DNA from: Haemonchus contortus
Taxonomy: Eukaryota > Nematoda > Chromadorea > Rhabditida > Trichostrongylidae
Direction: 5' to 3'
Length of the DNA stretch: 64,000 bases
Assembly: GCA_000469685.2 (NCBI GenBank)
Contig: LS997566.1
Coordinates: 24,326,432-24,390,431, forward strand
Shown: in pieces, positions 1 to 12,624 of the stretch
Layout of the letters: each line of letters begins with the position of its first letter
Numbering within the stretch: the first letter of the stretch is position 1
Notes under the pieces: model-generated
The model's database searches: none
What the model was told of the DNA's origin: nothing
What the model saw: the letters and a program-made list of their open reading frames with translations, nothing else
Program-made: the position numbers and the translations under genes

Positions 1-238
1 CGCACTAGCAAAAGAGTGGGGATATGGGAGATTTTGATGATTTCGGCAAGAAGTGTGAAAAGGGGTACCTTTGCGAATAACGGAATCAAAGAAGATCATA
101 TTGGATTCATACCGAGTTTACAAGGTCCAGTACAGGAATTTATCGGACCAATTAGGATTTTTTGTAGTTCAAGAATGGAATGGTGGTAGTAAAGCAGTAA
201 TCTCAATCTATCATAGCATATCTCTGGCTTTATTCCAG

Positions 239-3200
239 GACTCATTACGCATGTCAGTTCGCGAACCGAGCCGATTCTTCGATGGCCTTCAGGATAATTG
301 GTATCTTTTCATTTCTTCCTATTGTTCTTAGTTCGGAAACTATGGATGGAAATGTGGTGGGGAGAGGGGCACGCTCTTTTCCAACATTAAGCACTAGAGC
401 GAAGGAAAGGGGGTGGTGAGCTTTACTTTTGATGTTTATCAGGGCGGTGATTTCGACATTAAGTGCAAGGTACTAGCCTTCGAGAATGAAATCGATACTA
501 GAAAGATATTGGAAGCACTGAAAATGCAAAGCTGAACAACCAAAATGAGGGTATGGTAATTAAAATTAACGACTCTCATTCGTTTATTGTTGTTCACATA
601 TTTAAGTAGGACTAGGACCCGAAAGGGGTTTCTCTCGGCCGGTCTGGTTAAGTCGCAGAACAACGAATGTCGTCGACATCGACGCTTTGTCCAAATGGTC
701 ACTCGAATAAAGCGGTACCACTAAAACTAACCTGTTTGGCTATGCAGTAGAGACATTAGGCCGATGGCTAGGTTTCAATAAGGCCGGACGCGAAAATTGG
801 CTTTACTTATGCTTAGAGAGATACTTAACCAGGAATATAGTTCTTACATACGCCTCAGAAGCGGAGGAGTGGGCAGTTCAGAGGATTAGCTCGTGCTACA
901 AGGTTGGATGAGGTAAGAGTCGAACATTTAGGTGACTCACCCACGGTTATCCTTTTCTCCTCTGGTTTAGATGAAACTGAAACTCTTCCCAAGTACCATT
1001 ATGGGTTCGCGAGATTAGCTAGCCCTTCTCATCTGCGCCCTAGCACTCAATGTTGAAGAACAGCGGCGTTTCCCCTCTCCTTTCTTCTTCCCCAGCTGCA
1101 TTTTCACCAAACTTTGTTTGGAGCATTTAGAAAACTCTTTAACACATCTGAGAATCTTCTGCCCCCAATATTGGATCAAATGAGCGAACTGTATCACAAT
1201 CTCTTCCTCGAACTGCCACCAATCGCATTTTCTAGCGATATGCAACAAAAGAAGTACTTATTACCTGTTCTTTTCATACTCTTATGAGTTGCGATTTCAT
1301 GGCATAAACATTAAGGATCTGCTACATTAAAATTGATTTATACCTTATGCTTATCATTATTTTCAAGTCATTTATTAGGTTCCACTTCTCATGCTTCTGG
1401 AAAAGAATCAAGCCAGGCAAAGTGCAAATCAATGAGAGATCAATCAGAGGAATGGACGTGATCAAATGGGACGATCAGGTAATCCTATTGACAGGTTGCA
1501 GTCTCAAATGGGCAACGTAATCCATCTGCTTTGTTCAGGAGAAAATTCGTGAAAAGATCAGAGCATTTATGAGTGGGCAACTTACAGAGTCGTTTGCCGA
1601 TAAAGCTTTCTCGGCTATCAAAGTAGAATATGCAAAAACGAGCAGGTAAGTAAGGTTTTCATGACCAACTCGATCTTATTGTACATGTTTCTTTATCGCA
1701 GAGGTAAATGCTTTGCGTGTAAGCTTCCTATCGCTCACAAGGAAATGAAATTCGGAAAGCTCACTAATTGGTATCACCAGCAGTGTCTATTCAAAGATGT
1801 GAAGTTTGGAGTAAGTTAATGCTTTCTTTTACTTCAAAGTAATGGCTACGACTATTGAATGATGAAATTTCAGGGCAAAATTGAAGATATAGGCGGCTTT
1901 TCATATCTAAATGATGAAGATCAAGAAAATTTACTTACTTCACTAAAGAACTTTGAACAGGATGATGAGTAAGTTATGTTTTCTTCTCAGATTGAAAGGC
2001 CGTATATGTATCTGTAATAATGGCCGTTTTTCAGACTTTATGATTCGAAAGAAAATGTCAAGGAGGCAAGCAAGTAAGTTTGTGCAGAGTGTATTGCTGA
2101 TAGTGTTTTTGCGAGATTCACAAATGAATGAAAAAACGGCTATGGTAAGCCAGCAATTTGCTTTCAAGCGTATGTGCTCTAGAGCTCCTAAATTTGAGTT
2201 TTTCTCAGTCGTGTATGAAATATAATATTCTTCATCGAGATCATTGAAATTTCTCTATCTCCTGATAATATATAGTAAGTCTATTTTTGTTGGTGCTTGT
2301 GACATGTGGGAATGAAGCCAAAAGAATAACCGAACAGTGCGTTTATTGGTACGTTTATGTAAATAATATGTTTCGACTGCTCCGAAGAGTGTTTTCCTAC
2401 GTCCGGTAGAAGTTGTGGTCAAAAGCCTTCAACTATTGCTCTCTATCAAGGCTAGTATAATGAATTTTTTAAACTGGACCACTTCTCTGCGAACGATTTC
2501 GGTGTGGAACTAAGCAAAACTATGTCATTTCCTTTTGTTAGGAATCTGAGTGTAAGATGATTCTGCATGGAGTTATAGGCGACATATCAATTGCGATGAT
2601 CAGCAACAAGATGAAGCTGGGCCTGCAAAGAAGCCTCGTGGCGGGTCACGTCAACCGTCAAATGTAGAACTACTTAAGGTACTTTTTTCATTTCTTCCGA
2701 AAATATCATTCCGTTCTTCGCGCACGAACACATGAACATATGCGAATTGTGTTTTACATCCACGCCTCGTTTTATTTGTGGAAAGGCCAAGTCTTGCAGG
2801 AGGTGAGACAGGGTAAAGTAAGAGAGCTTGGATGAGATTGAGCTAGGACAACGTTCTACTCCTTCCATTCCAATAATGAGAAGACGTCGTCCACTTATAC
2901 TTCCCTTTATACCGAGTGGAGCTTGTATATGATATTAGTCATGTAAGGCATAAGTCCAACCACAATCTGCTGTACCTGGTCAGTATTCGCTTCGCGCTGA
3001 TTGATTTGTGTAGTTTACGATCGGAGCAAGTTAGGCTAAGGGATAAAATTTTGGGCGTTGATCAATCCTGCCTGAGAGATATGCCCACGCATTCGACTTC
3101 CAATCGGATCGTAATGGCGTATTGAATGCGTATATGGCCTCTGTAATGATTTTCGGTCAGCCGATGTACAAATCAGTGCTTTTATCCTCCCGGACTAGTC

Positions 3201-6200
3201 TTGTACCAATTAATTTTCCGGAGGAATGGAATGCTTTGTTGGCCCGGGTAAATATAGGTTGATATAGGATCCGAACCCATGCCTTTTCGTTTCAGTTAGC
3301 AGATTAGCGTCTCCCTTTTCACTCACTATTCATTGACGTTGCATTATATATAAGGGACTGAACAACCGTTTCCATGGAGCTGATATTTCCTGGAACTGTA
3401 TCCCTTTACATTACGATTTAGGAATGGTATAGAGCAAAGGTGATCAAAGATACGAAGTTAGTTCATAAATGAGGCAATATTCAATTGTGTCTCTGCCGCG
3501 CTCGCGAAGTTGTTTTTCGTGAATTAGGATTTACCTGGTCCTGATTCGGTTCCGAGACGGTTGCATTTTGGCAAAAATTTGGGGTTGGAATCCGGCTGAA
3601 AAGTGTGAAGGAGGATACGCTTCGACAAGGATTGCTCAAGAAAGGCGGAGAAAATTCCATGTTCCGATAACTTGGCTACAAATTTCATTTGATTATCTTA
3701 TTGTAGCACTCCTTTGCCAGTGTTCATGAATTCGTGGTTGCGATGTCATTCGTCAGCCGCCTTACCTGAACTCTAAACTCTGTTACCGCCCTCCCACATT
3801 GTTCTTAAATCTCCTGAGCGAAAGTTACTGTTGAGGAATCCGGTAGTAGTATGTCTTCAACTTAGTAGTTAGTTTTTGTTTCCGTCGTGTATCTGATCTA
3901 TTACTTAGAAGCAAGCCGACATGATGTGGGAACTGCGCAGCGGGTTCAGAGATCACCTTACAAAGAATGAAATGGTAGAATTGCTTTCCTCCAACAATCT
4001 CAGTCCACCATCGGGTGAAAGTAAGGTATGTTTGCCTACGAGTGTTCTTGCTTTTATCGCAATTCTTCATATGATTGTAGATTCTCGACTATCTCGTAGA
4101 CTCCGCCATGTTTGGCTGCTGCAAACGATGTCCGAAATGTGGGGGTGAGCTCAAGTACAGGTTTGTTAATGTTAGATTACTCTTGCAGATTAAGCAGTAA
4201 AACTCAGTTGGATGATTTTTTGAATCCCTTTGTACTTCATGATAAAACTCCTTTGCAATTCCCAAAAAATAAGTGTCTTCTTACCTCTCTGCTACATCGC
4301 TGTAAGGTGATATTTCAGTTCGTCGCTGATGACATATCGGTGTACTGGACAGCTCTCAGAGTACACAAAATGTACCTATCGAAATGATAACCCTGATCGA
4401 GTGAAGTTCGTCATACCGAAAGATATGAAGGAGAATTCTTATCTCAAAAAACTCAAAGTTAACGTAAGTATTGTATGTGATGCGAAGGGATAGTAATTCA
4501 CGTGATGTACAGTAGCGCTCAAAAGTCTTCGGTGAAATGCTTTGACTCTTTTTCATTCATAACTTTTTTCTTAGTAGACCAAATCGCGCGAAATTTGGAA
4601 ATGTTCAGACAGAGCATATTTCACCCTATCCAACACTGTTTGACTGCAAAGCTGCAGTATCCACAGATAGAGCAAGGTGTTTGTTGCGGTAGCAGATTTT
4701 GCTGAAACTAAAGTTGTTCAAGTCTGCACTTATTCGCACCTTATGTGCGTTTTTCTCATCTACATTTATGTTCGGCATTATCGCTCGAACACTTTAGACA
4801 TGACAAAAAGGAATGATATTCTAGAAGGGCCATCATCTATATTTTCAGTCGACTTTGAGTTCGTGCTCTTTGGAATATCTGGAACATGTTCAGATTGCAA
4901 GTTACTAGTGGTAAATATTCACAATACACCCACGCTCCAAATATAGGAATTTCGCATGACTAGATCCAGTAAGAAAGGAGTTACGACTGAAAAGTACGGC
5001 TGAGGAACCATTTCACCGAAGACTTCCGAGCGCTACTGTAACTCTGGCTCGTAGATCCACAAATAGAAAAGCTTATCTTTTGATTTTCTCTCACCTCCGG
5101 ACTGACCTTCCTTCTGATTTTCCCACCCTTCAACTATGAAACACCTGTATCATTTGATTTCAGCTGGTGGCCAAGCGTGTGTATAATGAGTTAGCGGCCC
5201 AGGAACCCATTGTTGAGTAAGTTTTTGTGCGAAATCCCATTAGCGACATCCCCTCCACCAGGGAGTCGGAATACTACATAGTCCTTTCCAGTCATTCTGA
5301 CATGTTCAAGCGCTTTGGGTCTCGTGGTATGACAAATGCCGCAGCTGGAGACGCAGGCGAAAAAAGCATGGGAGGTGAGACAAAACGTATCAAAACTTAT
5401 TGCCTCGCTTGTATTTCATGTTCTTAATACTATAAGATTATCTGCTTCATTCTCTATGACTCGTTTACAATGCAATTTAGTTCTGTAAGGTCTCAGAACT
5501 ACTTCTTCAGCTTTTCCCACCTTTTGCAGTTGGCTCTGGATTATCGAAACAGCTCGTGAAAGGAGGTACGGTCGTGGATCAGGAGTGCGAGTATTCAGAA
5601 GTCTCACATGTTCATCGCGACAGTAAAGGTGACTATGTTACATCAACTCGTTCTGGCAAAGGTATAGATGTTTGTTATTGTAGGATCTCTCTACGCTGTT
5701 GTTCTTGGAAGCGTAGACTTGCAGTCCAATAGGAACTCGTATTACAAAATACAGCTCCTCAAACACGACACTAAACCAACGTAAGCGCCTACTTGCTGAT
5801 AATAGTATACAGAAAACATATCTTTCAAGATAAGCGTTTCAGTTTCTATCTATTCCGTTCTTGGGGTCGCGTTGGAACAGTTATTGGTGGTACGAGAACC
5901 GAATCTTTTCGTGATGAAGAGAGTGCCACAGAAGCGTTCGAACGGTTTGTAAACCTTAATTCATGATTTTCAAACCAAATTTGGGTTTTTCATTACCTGT
6001 GACGAAGAGGTGATCTTGTCTTCAGGGAATATAGGCATTACTTGCGCTATTCCATCTCCAAGATTATAACGAGTTTCGAATTTTGTGTTGATGAAAAATT
6101 GCTGCTCAGGAGGCCAGCAATGTGTGCGTTGTTTTCGACGAGTCGGTCCTGTCTCATTGTGCCGAATGGTAAAGACGTTTTGGCAAGGGAGACATTAATC

Positions 6201-9147
6201 GTGACTGGAATTGACGTTTTGTTCGCAACGAGGGGGGGGGGGGGAAGCAATTGGAAAATTGTCCTTAAAAATCAGTTTTTCAACAACAAATGGAAAAACA
6301 TGTTTATCTATCTAAGACTTATTTTTTTCATGACAGTCCTGGGAAGTCAATTCAAGGCATTGTATTTGAAGCTTGTTAAGGTGGACTAAGCCACTAAATG
6401 AAACAATAAATGCTTGCTACACGGCCTGAACTAGTACAACCAAAATCTCTTTTTCACCTTGTTGCATTCTTAATGTCGGTTGGGAAACTTTTTAGTTTTA
6501 ATACATGAAAGGTATTTGTGCATTTGTTCAACTACCTTTTTCCATTTTATAGTCGAGCCACAAAATGGGCACGACTGTTTACGCAGGCCTTGATCTTGTT
6601 TTCTTCTCCCACTCTTCTTCCAATCGAGAATTTCACTAATCTCAGTTGATTACCAAAACTCAACGACTTATGGATTTGGTTTAATTGGAATTTGATATTG
6701 GATTATTATTATTTAATTTTGGATGGAATTTCAATTTTCAAAGCTTATTTCAGGCTTTTTCTTGAAAAATCGGGTAATGAGTGGAAGCAGAAGCACCGTT
6801 TCAAAAAGCTGCCAGGTCGTATGGATCTAGTGGAGACCGACTTCAGTGAGCTTGTATGTGTTACTCATTTTAGCACCTTTTAACTTCAGTTTGACTGTCC
6901 ACAAACAGTGACCCAACAAAAACTGGTGTGAGTAAAATTCTCGATGAAATTGCACAACTCTTCCCTCAGCGTGTGTCGCAGAAAAGCTCAGGCCGTTTTT
7001 CATCCTTTTGAAAGACCGCAATCACTCAGTGTGATCAAGTTGACATCTTAGTTAGTAGTCTAGTCCGGTCAAGTAAGTGTAAGCTTTCATTGATACTCAG
7101 GAGCTCCCTTTTCTGACATGAACGCGCTCTCTCTCACTTGAGCTCTTGGATTTATATTACGCATAATGACTTTTAAATAGTTTCACGATCACTGTTAGGT
7201 GTTGGGAGATTACGGAGGATGCGACCAAATAGTCATGCTGTAAGGATTAGGGACGCTATCATGACCTCTATAAGTTGCTATTCTTCGCACTTTTGTCGGG
7301 ATTTATGTAGTTCCTATTTTATCGCTTCTTATGAATGCGATCTTTTCCTGATGAAGACTTGTACTTGATACATCGGTGGGAGCTTGAAATCAATCGTTTT
7401 TAAATTATGTCTTGTCATCGTCAAGCCCTGTTTAGGAAGCTGCAAAGCCCTCCAGTGTGGTCCCTGGCTCTAAGACCACCCTACATCCTGCCATCAAAGA
7501 TATCTTACTCATGATATTCGATAAGGAGCAGATGGAAAGCGCAATGCAGAGTTTCCAAGTGTGTTTCCACTGAGAAGCTTTTTATTTGCTACTCGAACTA
7601 TGAAAGTCACTGTTTTTTGCAGCTTGACCTTGACAAGATGCCCCTAGGAAAGCTTTCTAAGAAGCAAATTACTAATGCCTTCGCGGTTCTGACTGATCTA
7701 CAAGCGGTAAGGAATTTCTGCTTTGTTTTTTATCTTCATGTTTGTTAACAAAGTGTGTTAAAGATTTTGGCAGAAAAAGCGGATGCCGACAAGATCCTCG
7801 ACGCAACAAACCGTTTCTACACGCTCATACCTCATAGTTTTGGAATGGCCAAACCCACACTATTGAACTCCACGGCCATAATTAAGGCAAGCCTTCTTTT
7901 TGCCTTTCATTTACGAAATATTCTGGTTCAGCATTTGAGACCGATGTATTTCTTAGGAAAAGTGTGACATGTTGGGTTCGCTTCTGGAGATTCAAATCGC
8001 GTACGAGGTAATCAAACAAGAGGAGGGTGAAGATGATACTACACGTGATCCAGTAGATATTCACTATGAAAAACTCAAGTGCAAAATGGAGGTAGGTCAA
8101 TTGTGGTTTCTCTAAACTTCGAATTTCAAAGGTATCGCATTTTCTTCTTATAAACAGGCTGTCGATCACAATTCACCCGAATTCGAGCGGGTCAAGCTGT
8201 ACGTGGAAAATACTCATGGCGAAACACACACCTTGTTCAAATTGGAAGTTGTTGATGTGAGATGGTGTTTACAAGAGCGGATATGTTGGGAGATGGCGTT
8301 TCATACTTATTTTTGTAGGTTATCCGTCTCGATCGGGAAGGTGAGGCTAAGAAATTCAAGGCGGACATAGGTAACCGCCGTCTTCTATGGCATGGATCAG
8401 GCACAGCGAATTACGGTGGAATTCTATCTCAAGGTCTACGTATTGCTCCTCCTGAAGCACCAGTGGTGAGTTCTTTAGTTTAATCCAGATGGAGCAAGCG
8501 GCAGAATTTGGCCATGAAGTGAACTATTACGGTCACGTTTCTTAGTGCTCTCTTGATACCTGAAATTGCTTGCAGACTGGCTACATGTTTGGAAAAGGTG
8601 TCTACTTTGCTGACATGGCATCCAAATCAGCTAATTACTGCAGAGTTAGTCCAAAAAATGTGTTCGCATTGTTGGTTGCCTCACTTGTCCAAAGTGCCGG
8701 TTAAGGTTTTCGACGACAATGCGGATGGGCTCATGCTACTGTGTGATGTTGCTCTGGGTAAGGTGAAAGAAGAGATCAATGCTGTAGACCACTCCTTGAA
8801 GACCATCAAGGGCTACAACAGTGTGCAAGGTGTGTCATGCTTTGTCTTTTCTTTCAACATTATACTAATATTATACGAATCCATGCTCTTCAGGTTTGGG
8901 AGGAACGGAACCTGACCCATCGCAATTAACTATGTGTGAGGAAGGGTATTCAGTCAACACTGCGAAACCAGTCAAAACAGAAAGCGCCAAAAAGCGTACC
9001 CTGCTCTACAATGAGTGTGTCCTTTTTTCTTCGACTAACATTCTTTCTAAAGAACTGATGAGTTTCAGGTACATCGTCTACGACGTGGATCAGATACTGA
9101 TGCGTTATCTCGTCCGTACAAAGTTCAAGATGACTACCCTTGCATAA
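239..9147 (+). CDS. parp-1: Poly(ADP-ribose) polymerase 1 (PARP1-type), 5'-partial
   Basis: Nuclear enzyme that detects DNA breaks and makes poly(ADP-ribose) from NAD+. Coding exons: 239-300, 1379-1478, 1539-1645, 1702-1810, 1874-1968, 2035-2073, 2579-2678, 3909-4025, 4081-4160, 4319-4463, 5164-5216, 5292-5374, 5530-5628, 5684-5780, 5843-5944, 6754-6853, 7436-7558, 7623-7706, 7764-7886, 7957-8091, 8158-8256, 8319-8465, 8576-8644, 8706-8829, 8894-9014, 9069-9147. All phases join, giving 863 residues plus the missing N-terminus. In order: most of zinc finger 1 (FFDG, HFSCFWK; its first Cys pair lies off the window), zinc finger 2 (GKCFAC..WYHQQC), zinc finger 3 ([17 protein letters not shown]), WGR domain (FRSWGRVGT), helical regulatory domain, and ART domain with the H-Y-E triad in LLWHGSG, GVYFAD and LLYNEYIVYD. 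No BRCT domain lies between zinc finger 3 and WGR, as I recall for the C. elegans enzyme. Intron 7887-7956 has a GC donor. Confidence 0.95.
3035..3310 (-). repeat. Diverged copy of tRNA-derived SINE (PARP1 intron)
   Basis: This stretch of the intron 2679-3908 aligns along its length with the better copies at 43854-44154 and 58030-58316. It shares the block around 'cgacttccaat', the 'tgtacaaatcagtgctttta' block and a decayed B-box complement near 3271 ('gatccgaaccc'). The tRNA head is degraded and the tail is reduced to one 'ggataaa' unit. It is an old insertion relative to the other two. Confidence 0.7.
4510..5038. mobile_element. Tc1-like non-autonomous DNA transposon (MITE)
   Basis: A 529-bp element fills most of the PARP1 intron 4464-5163. 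Its ends are inverted repeats of about 30 bp: the left begins 'cagtagcgctcaaaagtctt' and the complement of the right end begins 'cagtagcgctcggaagtctt', both continuing into 'cggtgaaat'. It is flanked by TA on both sides (4508-4509 and 5039-5040), the Tc1/mariner target duplication. No transposase frame is visible, so it is non-autonomous. Confidence 0.85.
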
Positions 9148-10569
9148 GCATGCTCAAAAAATTTTCGGACGACTAGATTTTGAAGATTTGGGACCGATCT
9201 CAATTCATTGGATTGTAGTTTCTATGTCAGTTGAAATTAATATCTAGGTTCACCTCAGTTCACCCTAACCATGCTTGAGTTACTGGAGAGCTCTCCGTTA
9301 TTAACAGGAATGACGTAGTTAGTGCAATCCCTTGTACAGTCAAATACGAGTTTGGAAGGGATTTTGTTAATGAAATCCTTTTCGAACAGCCTACGACACA
9401 TAAACTATAAATGCAGCTTAATTGATAAAGCTCGCTGTCCCCTGCTGCAATGTACTTACTACCCCTTAAAATAAGGAATTTCACGGCGGTACTACTGGAC
9501 CTGAATTGTAGCTGCTCTCAAACAGTCGAAACACCCAGCGTATAACTGTGTATTAATTTGCAGAGATCAATGTTCGGAATGCAAAAGTTTGGCTGGATCA
9601 GAATGTGAATCCTCTCAGATGTGATGGAGATTGACTGTGTAGAAAAATTTACTGAGATGGTTTGCGCTGCTTCGGTTGGACTCCAGAAGTTTTTGCTCAG
9701 ATTGTTCTCTGCACCGGGTAGAGAGGGTGTTCAGCGTCGGCTTGATGTCCTTGACCACCGAAATGAGGTCTCCAGTCTTTTTTACTTCTGGATTTGAAGC
9801 CTCGAAGTAAAAATCAACTTATTAGAGCGGCAGAAGGTGGTTAATTTAGAGCAAGATTGTGGGTTGAATGATATACGGCGCCATCTTTTCAATGCATGCA
9901 CAAATTTAGCACGAAAATCACGTTTTTATGTAGCTAAACAGTTTAGTTGTGTCGAAGATAATTACGATTTCACGCAGCCACCCAACTAGCGAAATGGCAG
10001 TCTAGTAAAATTTTTGAAAGTCTTAACTGAACCGATTTTTTCGCTTTATTTGAATTTATTGCATTACACTTCTCCTACTTTTTCAAATGTATCTTTCTAA
10101 TCTTTTTATAATCTGAAATTGACACGCACCTTGTTTTCAAAAAAAGAAAACGAAGCAATTGTTCTCATTGTTACTACATTCTGTCAACTAGATCTTTTGT
10201 TTCTGTTCTCGAAAGATCGCACTAAGCTTTATTGGCACTGGCAATTTTCTCTACCTAGTTTTTACTCTTCTTAAATGTTCGAAATACGTGTCCGGAAACT
10301 TGGTTAGCACCCTTCTCCAATTGAGTACGGTGATTTTGTATGTTCAATACCACATTGTGTTTTGCAATAAAAAAGTCGTATGGTCAAACCAATGCAGAGG
10401 TAGCGTATTGCAAAGCGGTCACGGTAAAACTGGCTTAGATCCTGAATTGAAACACGCTTCCACTCCTTCAGCTTACTCAATCGACATATTACAATTAGTT
10501 ATCATCACCCGATTCTTCAAATCCGCAGAATTTTCGAACTCAAGCACAAGCGACTTACAATTTGCACAG
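9148..10569. other. Intergenic, PARP1 3' flank
   Basis: AT-rich sequence after the PARP1 stop codon. I found no exon with convincing splice sites and family similarity on either strand, and no clear repeat. Confidence 0.6.
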
Positions 10570-11596
10570 TATACGGGGTGTCCCAAGAATCATGGGTGCC
10601 TATCCATTGCTTCATATTTTGAGCTTCTAAGCAGTGAATAACAGCAGAATCTATACACACGTCTGCTTATATTATATGCGACAACGTGCTACAATCATAT
10701 TTTACAATATCCGCTATTAGCACGAGCGGTAGAAAGTCTCTTCTCGAACTCGTCGCATGTTGCAAATATCTCTCCTCCATTTTTTCCTAGACGATCTTGA
10801 GCGTGCTACCCAAGGGGCTGCAATCCCAACTGCCTGCTTTCGAGAAGAATGAATTGTCATCCAATAGGCTTCCTCCTTATCAGGTGCCATATGGACTCAA
10901 GTGAGTCGAGACTTGGAGAGCAGGATGGCCATTCTCCATGCTAATGAAGCCGGGCAGTTGACATCGGCATCTTTCTTGTACGAACTTGGCTCTGTTTGCT
11001 GGAAACCGTTCTGCAGGAAAGACCTAATTATCACGCAGGCACCGGCGAAACCACAGGCGAAACCTTCCTCAGCGAACGTCTTTGCGCTTCTTATAACATC
11101 TTTCCTGAGAGATTCGTGATTTTTTGCATAGGATAAGAACGGCAATGAAGTTTGTCTGACAGTTTGCCCCACTGTTAGTCAACTCCGATGAATCCTGCTC
11201 CTTTACCTTCCTTTTGAGGGGTCAGCCCGAATCACGATCGACTCGCAAACGACTACTTTAAAAGTCCTATTTTCGGAAGCACTAGTCTTTCTAGAACTCC
11301 CGGCCTTATCTTTGGCTGGTTCTGCCTATCTGTATCGTTTAATAGCCTTTTGTGTAACTTTTAATGGAATCACACGAAATTTTGAGATACCTTACCACCC
11401 CCTGCATGCGAACGATTGCAAGTGGCATTTGATGAGCCTTCACCATCTGAAACGTATTGGGAGTCTCACTTCAGCAACCACCCATGTTACAAGATAACCT
11501 ACTAGTGCCATTAGTCACAGCAAATGAAGTGGAATTATTGAACTGTTTCTGACTTAGATACGGGGTGCCCGTACGATGAATGGACACTCTGTATAT
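10570..11596. mobile_element. Possible DNA transposon remnant
   Basis: The left edge reads 'tatacggggtgtccc' and the right edge, read on the other strand, 'tatacagagtgtcc', giving imperfect ~14-bp terminal inverted repeats about 1.03 kb apart. A second forward copy of the left motif ('atacggggtgcccg') lies just inside the right end, so two overlapping remnants are possible. The longest internal frame (minus, 10897-11172, 91 codons) resembles no transposase I know. Confidence 0.35.
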
Positions 11597-11769
11597 AGGG
11601 TAGACACGATAGCCGATCGAATAACGCCCTCATTCGTCAATATTCTTATATAAGTATGAAGAAATTCTAGGAAGGAGATGTAGCTGGGCATAAGCTTAGG
11701 AAAGAAAGCGAAGCAGGGTGGTTAATATGCCGGTCTTGTGCAGTTTAATGGGCCCACGGGCAGACTCCC

Positions 11770-12018
11770 GGGCATGTGGCACTACGTGCGTCCGAGGATG
11801 CGCGCGGCGAAGTTCGTAATGATTTGAAAGACTTTAGCGCCTATCATTGGGACCCAAATTTGAATAGAGTAGATTTGAAGGATCATCTGACCCTACGAAA
11901 CTACTCTACTTGGAGTTTGTCCCCCGAAAATTGGCGTCACAGTCGTATAAATCGTCACGAACTTCGCCGCGCAAGTTGCTGCACGCGTCCTCGGACGCGC
12001 ATAATGCCCGTCCCCCCA
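11770..12018. repeat. GC-rich inverted repeat, MITE-like
   Basis: The block 'gcgcggcgaagttcgt' near 11804-11819 recurs inverted near 11957-11973, and the adjoining 'gcgtccgagga' block also recurs inverted further out near 11991-12001, with an 18-bp offset between blocks. The arms enclose about 140 bp. It could be a small non-autonomous element; no target duplication is evident. Confidence 0.5.
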
Positions 12019-12609
12019 GACCCCCTCACTCAGGGAACGCATACAGTGTGCGAAAACGCGTGACTACAAATTTACAACCCTGCAGAGCCAAGAAAAACAT
12101 TCGAGGCTTTGATGGCATTCGTACTATGGCTCGAGCTTTATACTTTGCAATCTTAATTCGCGGTTGCCGGGAAGCATTGGCTCTTCGAGTGTGAGCGATC
12201 TTTTCAAGAAAACATGGCTCCAAAGCTATAGAGGTTCCTTCTGACTCGGACTATTAATATAAATATTCATTTCACAATCATCTATTTTACAAATGTGCAA
12301 CTTTGTAAGTGGTGATACATATCAACAAGGAGATCGAATGTTCACAAAAAAAACTTGGCCCGCTCAGATAAACGAGGCGCCTTACGTACTGCAGATTTTT
12401 GTTGTTCAGACAACATGCAAAATAACAAAAAGTCCCGCAAATGTCTTGCACGCCATGTAACCTTTGATGCCTACAAATAAGCCACAAAATATAAAATGAA
12501 GGCGTAAATTATACTTGTTACAGCACTGAAACGGCGATGAAATAGCTAGCTATAGTTAGGAATCTTTAAACGTCACGTTCTCATATACAACCAACTGTTA
12601 CAATGCTAC

Positions 12610-12615
12610 TTTATT
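12610..12615 (-). promoter_or_regulatory. Polyadenylation signal of PGAP3
   Basis: AATAAA on the minus strand, 10 nt past the PGAP3 stop codon. It implies a very short 3' UTR. Confidence 0.6.
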
Positions 12616-12624
12616 GCATACAGT

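Noticed and set aside
6042..6389. 115-codon plus frame in PARP1 intron 5945-6753
   Set aside because: PARP1 exons join across it in phase (WGR to regulatory domain); it contains a long G run and no motif.
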